Below, one piece after another: positions 63,757 to 64,000 of a stretch of DNA of 64,000 bases. The stretch comes from Posidonia oceanica. Lineage: Eukaryota > Streptophyta > Magnoliopsida > Alismatales > Posidoniaceae. Numbering within the stretch: the first letter of the stretch is position 1; the number at the start of each line of letters is the position of its first letter. The stretch covers positions 12,341,001-12,405,000 of the forward strand of contig JAZBRS010000013.1 in assembly GCA_037176725.1 (NCBI GenBank), read 5' to 3'. The translations under genes were made by a program, and so were the position numbers. The notes below the pieces were generated by a model. The model did not search any database. It was not told the DNA's origin and worked only from the letters and a program-made list of their open reading frames with translations.

Positions 63757-64000
63757 CTACTGATAGTACTTCTTGAGGTAGCATGCATTGACCGGCTCTG
63801 ACTGTCCAGTCTGGTCCATGTCCTCAAGAATCGTTGCGCCACTTGAGAATGTCTGCTTAACCACAAAGGGGCCGCGCTAGTTGGGTCGGAATTTGCCTCA
63901 ACTGTCTGGCAGGTGGATGGCTCGCAAGACGAGATCCCCTAGCTAGAAGCTCCTGGGCCACACCTTCTTCAGGTATGCTCTCGCCATCTGCTTCTGGTAG
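63757..64000 (-). pseudogene. pol: E4 integrase C-terminal end, broken, cut by window end
   Basis: The frame ends YLKKYYQ-stop exactly as the E2 integrase does and aligns through the GPF-type and PGDLVLR segments. Two in-frame TAG codons occur: one (near 63873) where E2 has Trp in PNWRGPF, and one (near 63941) where E2 has Gln in SFQPGD. Both lie in the C-terminal chromatin/DNA-binding region, so the enzyme would be truncated after the catalytic core. The rest of pol lies beyond the window. Confidence 0.82.

Larger units (their letters stand above)
54705..64000 (-). mobile_element. E4: Tat/Ogre-type element, 3' half only
   Basis: From left to right on the plus strand: 3' LTR, PPT, 3' region with a large hairpin array, ORF3, spacer and integrase C-terminus; it continues past the window. 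It is nested in the E3 LTR. Its integrase tail has two stop codons, so E4 is probably inactive even though ORF3 is intact. Confidence 0.85.

Noticed and set aside
1..64000. Bacterial-style features (operons, ribosome-binding sites, riboswitches, origins)
   Set aside because: The window is plant retrotransposon DNA; none is expected or seen.

Overview
The window is nuclear DNA from a seed plant, almost certainly an angiosperm. It consists wholly of nested LTR retrotransposons of the Ty3/gypsy Tat/Ogre type, all transcribed from the minus strand. The evidence is a gag with a CX2HX4HX4C knuckle, a DNGS protease, a G-patch, a YVDD reverse transcriptase, a degenerate RNase H followed by a second archaeal-type RNase H, a DDE integrase, very long LTRs (about 5.8 kb), TG...CA LTR ends, a PBS and a PPT. 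I found no host gene and cannot name the species. Elements are called E1 to E4 here.

Layout. 1-3342 is the right-hand part of the E1 3' LTR, followed by its PPT and 3' region with hairpin arrays (3343-6850). 6844-7455 is the broken gag/pol start of E1. 7461-13273 is a solo LTR of family E2 inside E1 gag, flanked by the 5-bp duplication CCTAG. 13274-16111 holds E1 gag, leader and PBS; 16113-21954 is the E1 5' LTR. 21955-23707 is a remnant of an outer element E3 (3' region, ORF3 tail, probable 5' LTR piece). 23708-37563 is the E2 interior: hairpin array, ORF3 (DUF7745-like), aRNase H-integrase, PR-RT-RNase H, gag, leader, PBS. 37564-43376 is the E2 5' LTR. 43377-53811 repeats E1 gag, leader, E1 5' LTR and E3. 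53812-54704 continues the E3 LTR. 54705-64000 is the 3' half of E4: LTR, PPT, large hairpin array, ORF3 and the integrase tail, running off the window.

Blocks 7461-23707 and 37564-53811 are near-identical direct copies (offset 30,103-30,104 bp). Their left edge is exactly the E2 LTR terminus and their right edge is a short-homology junction in E3. The simplest reading is that E2 inserted into E1 gag, and that a solo-LTR version and a full-length version of the same insertion site were then joined in tandem, by unequal recombination or by mis-assembly of two haplotypes.

How the parts work together. Gag forms the particle; protease, RT, RNase H and integrase carry out maturation, reverse transcription and integration. 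ORF3 sits where retroviral env would be and encodes a DUF7745/plant-mobile-domain-like protein of unknown role. Between ORF3 and the 3' LTR every element carries a different tandem array of short hairpins. Some of these hairpins keep the same loop while the stem bases co-vary, which is the most unusual signal in the window.
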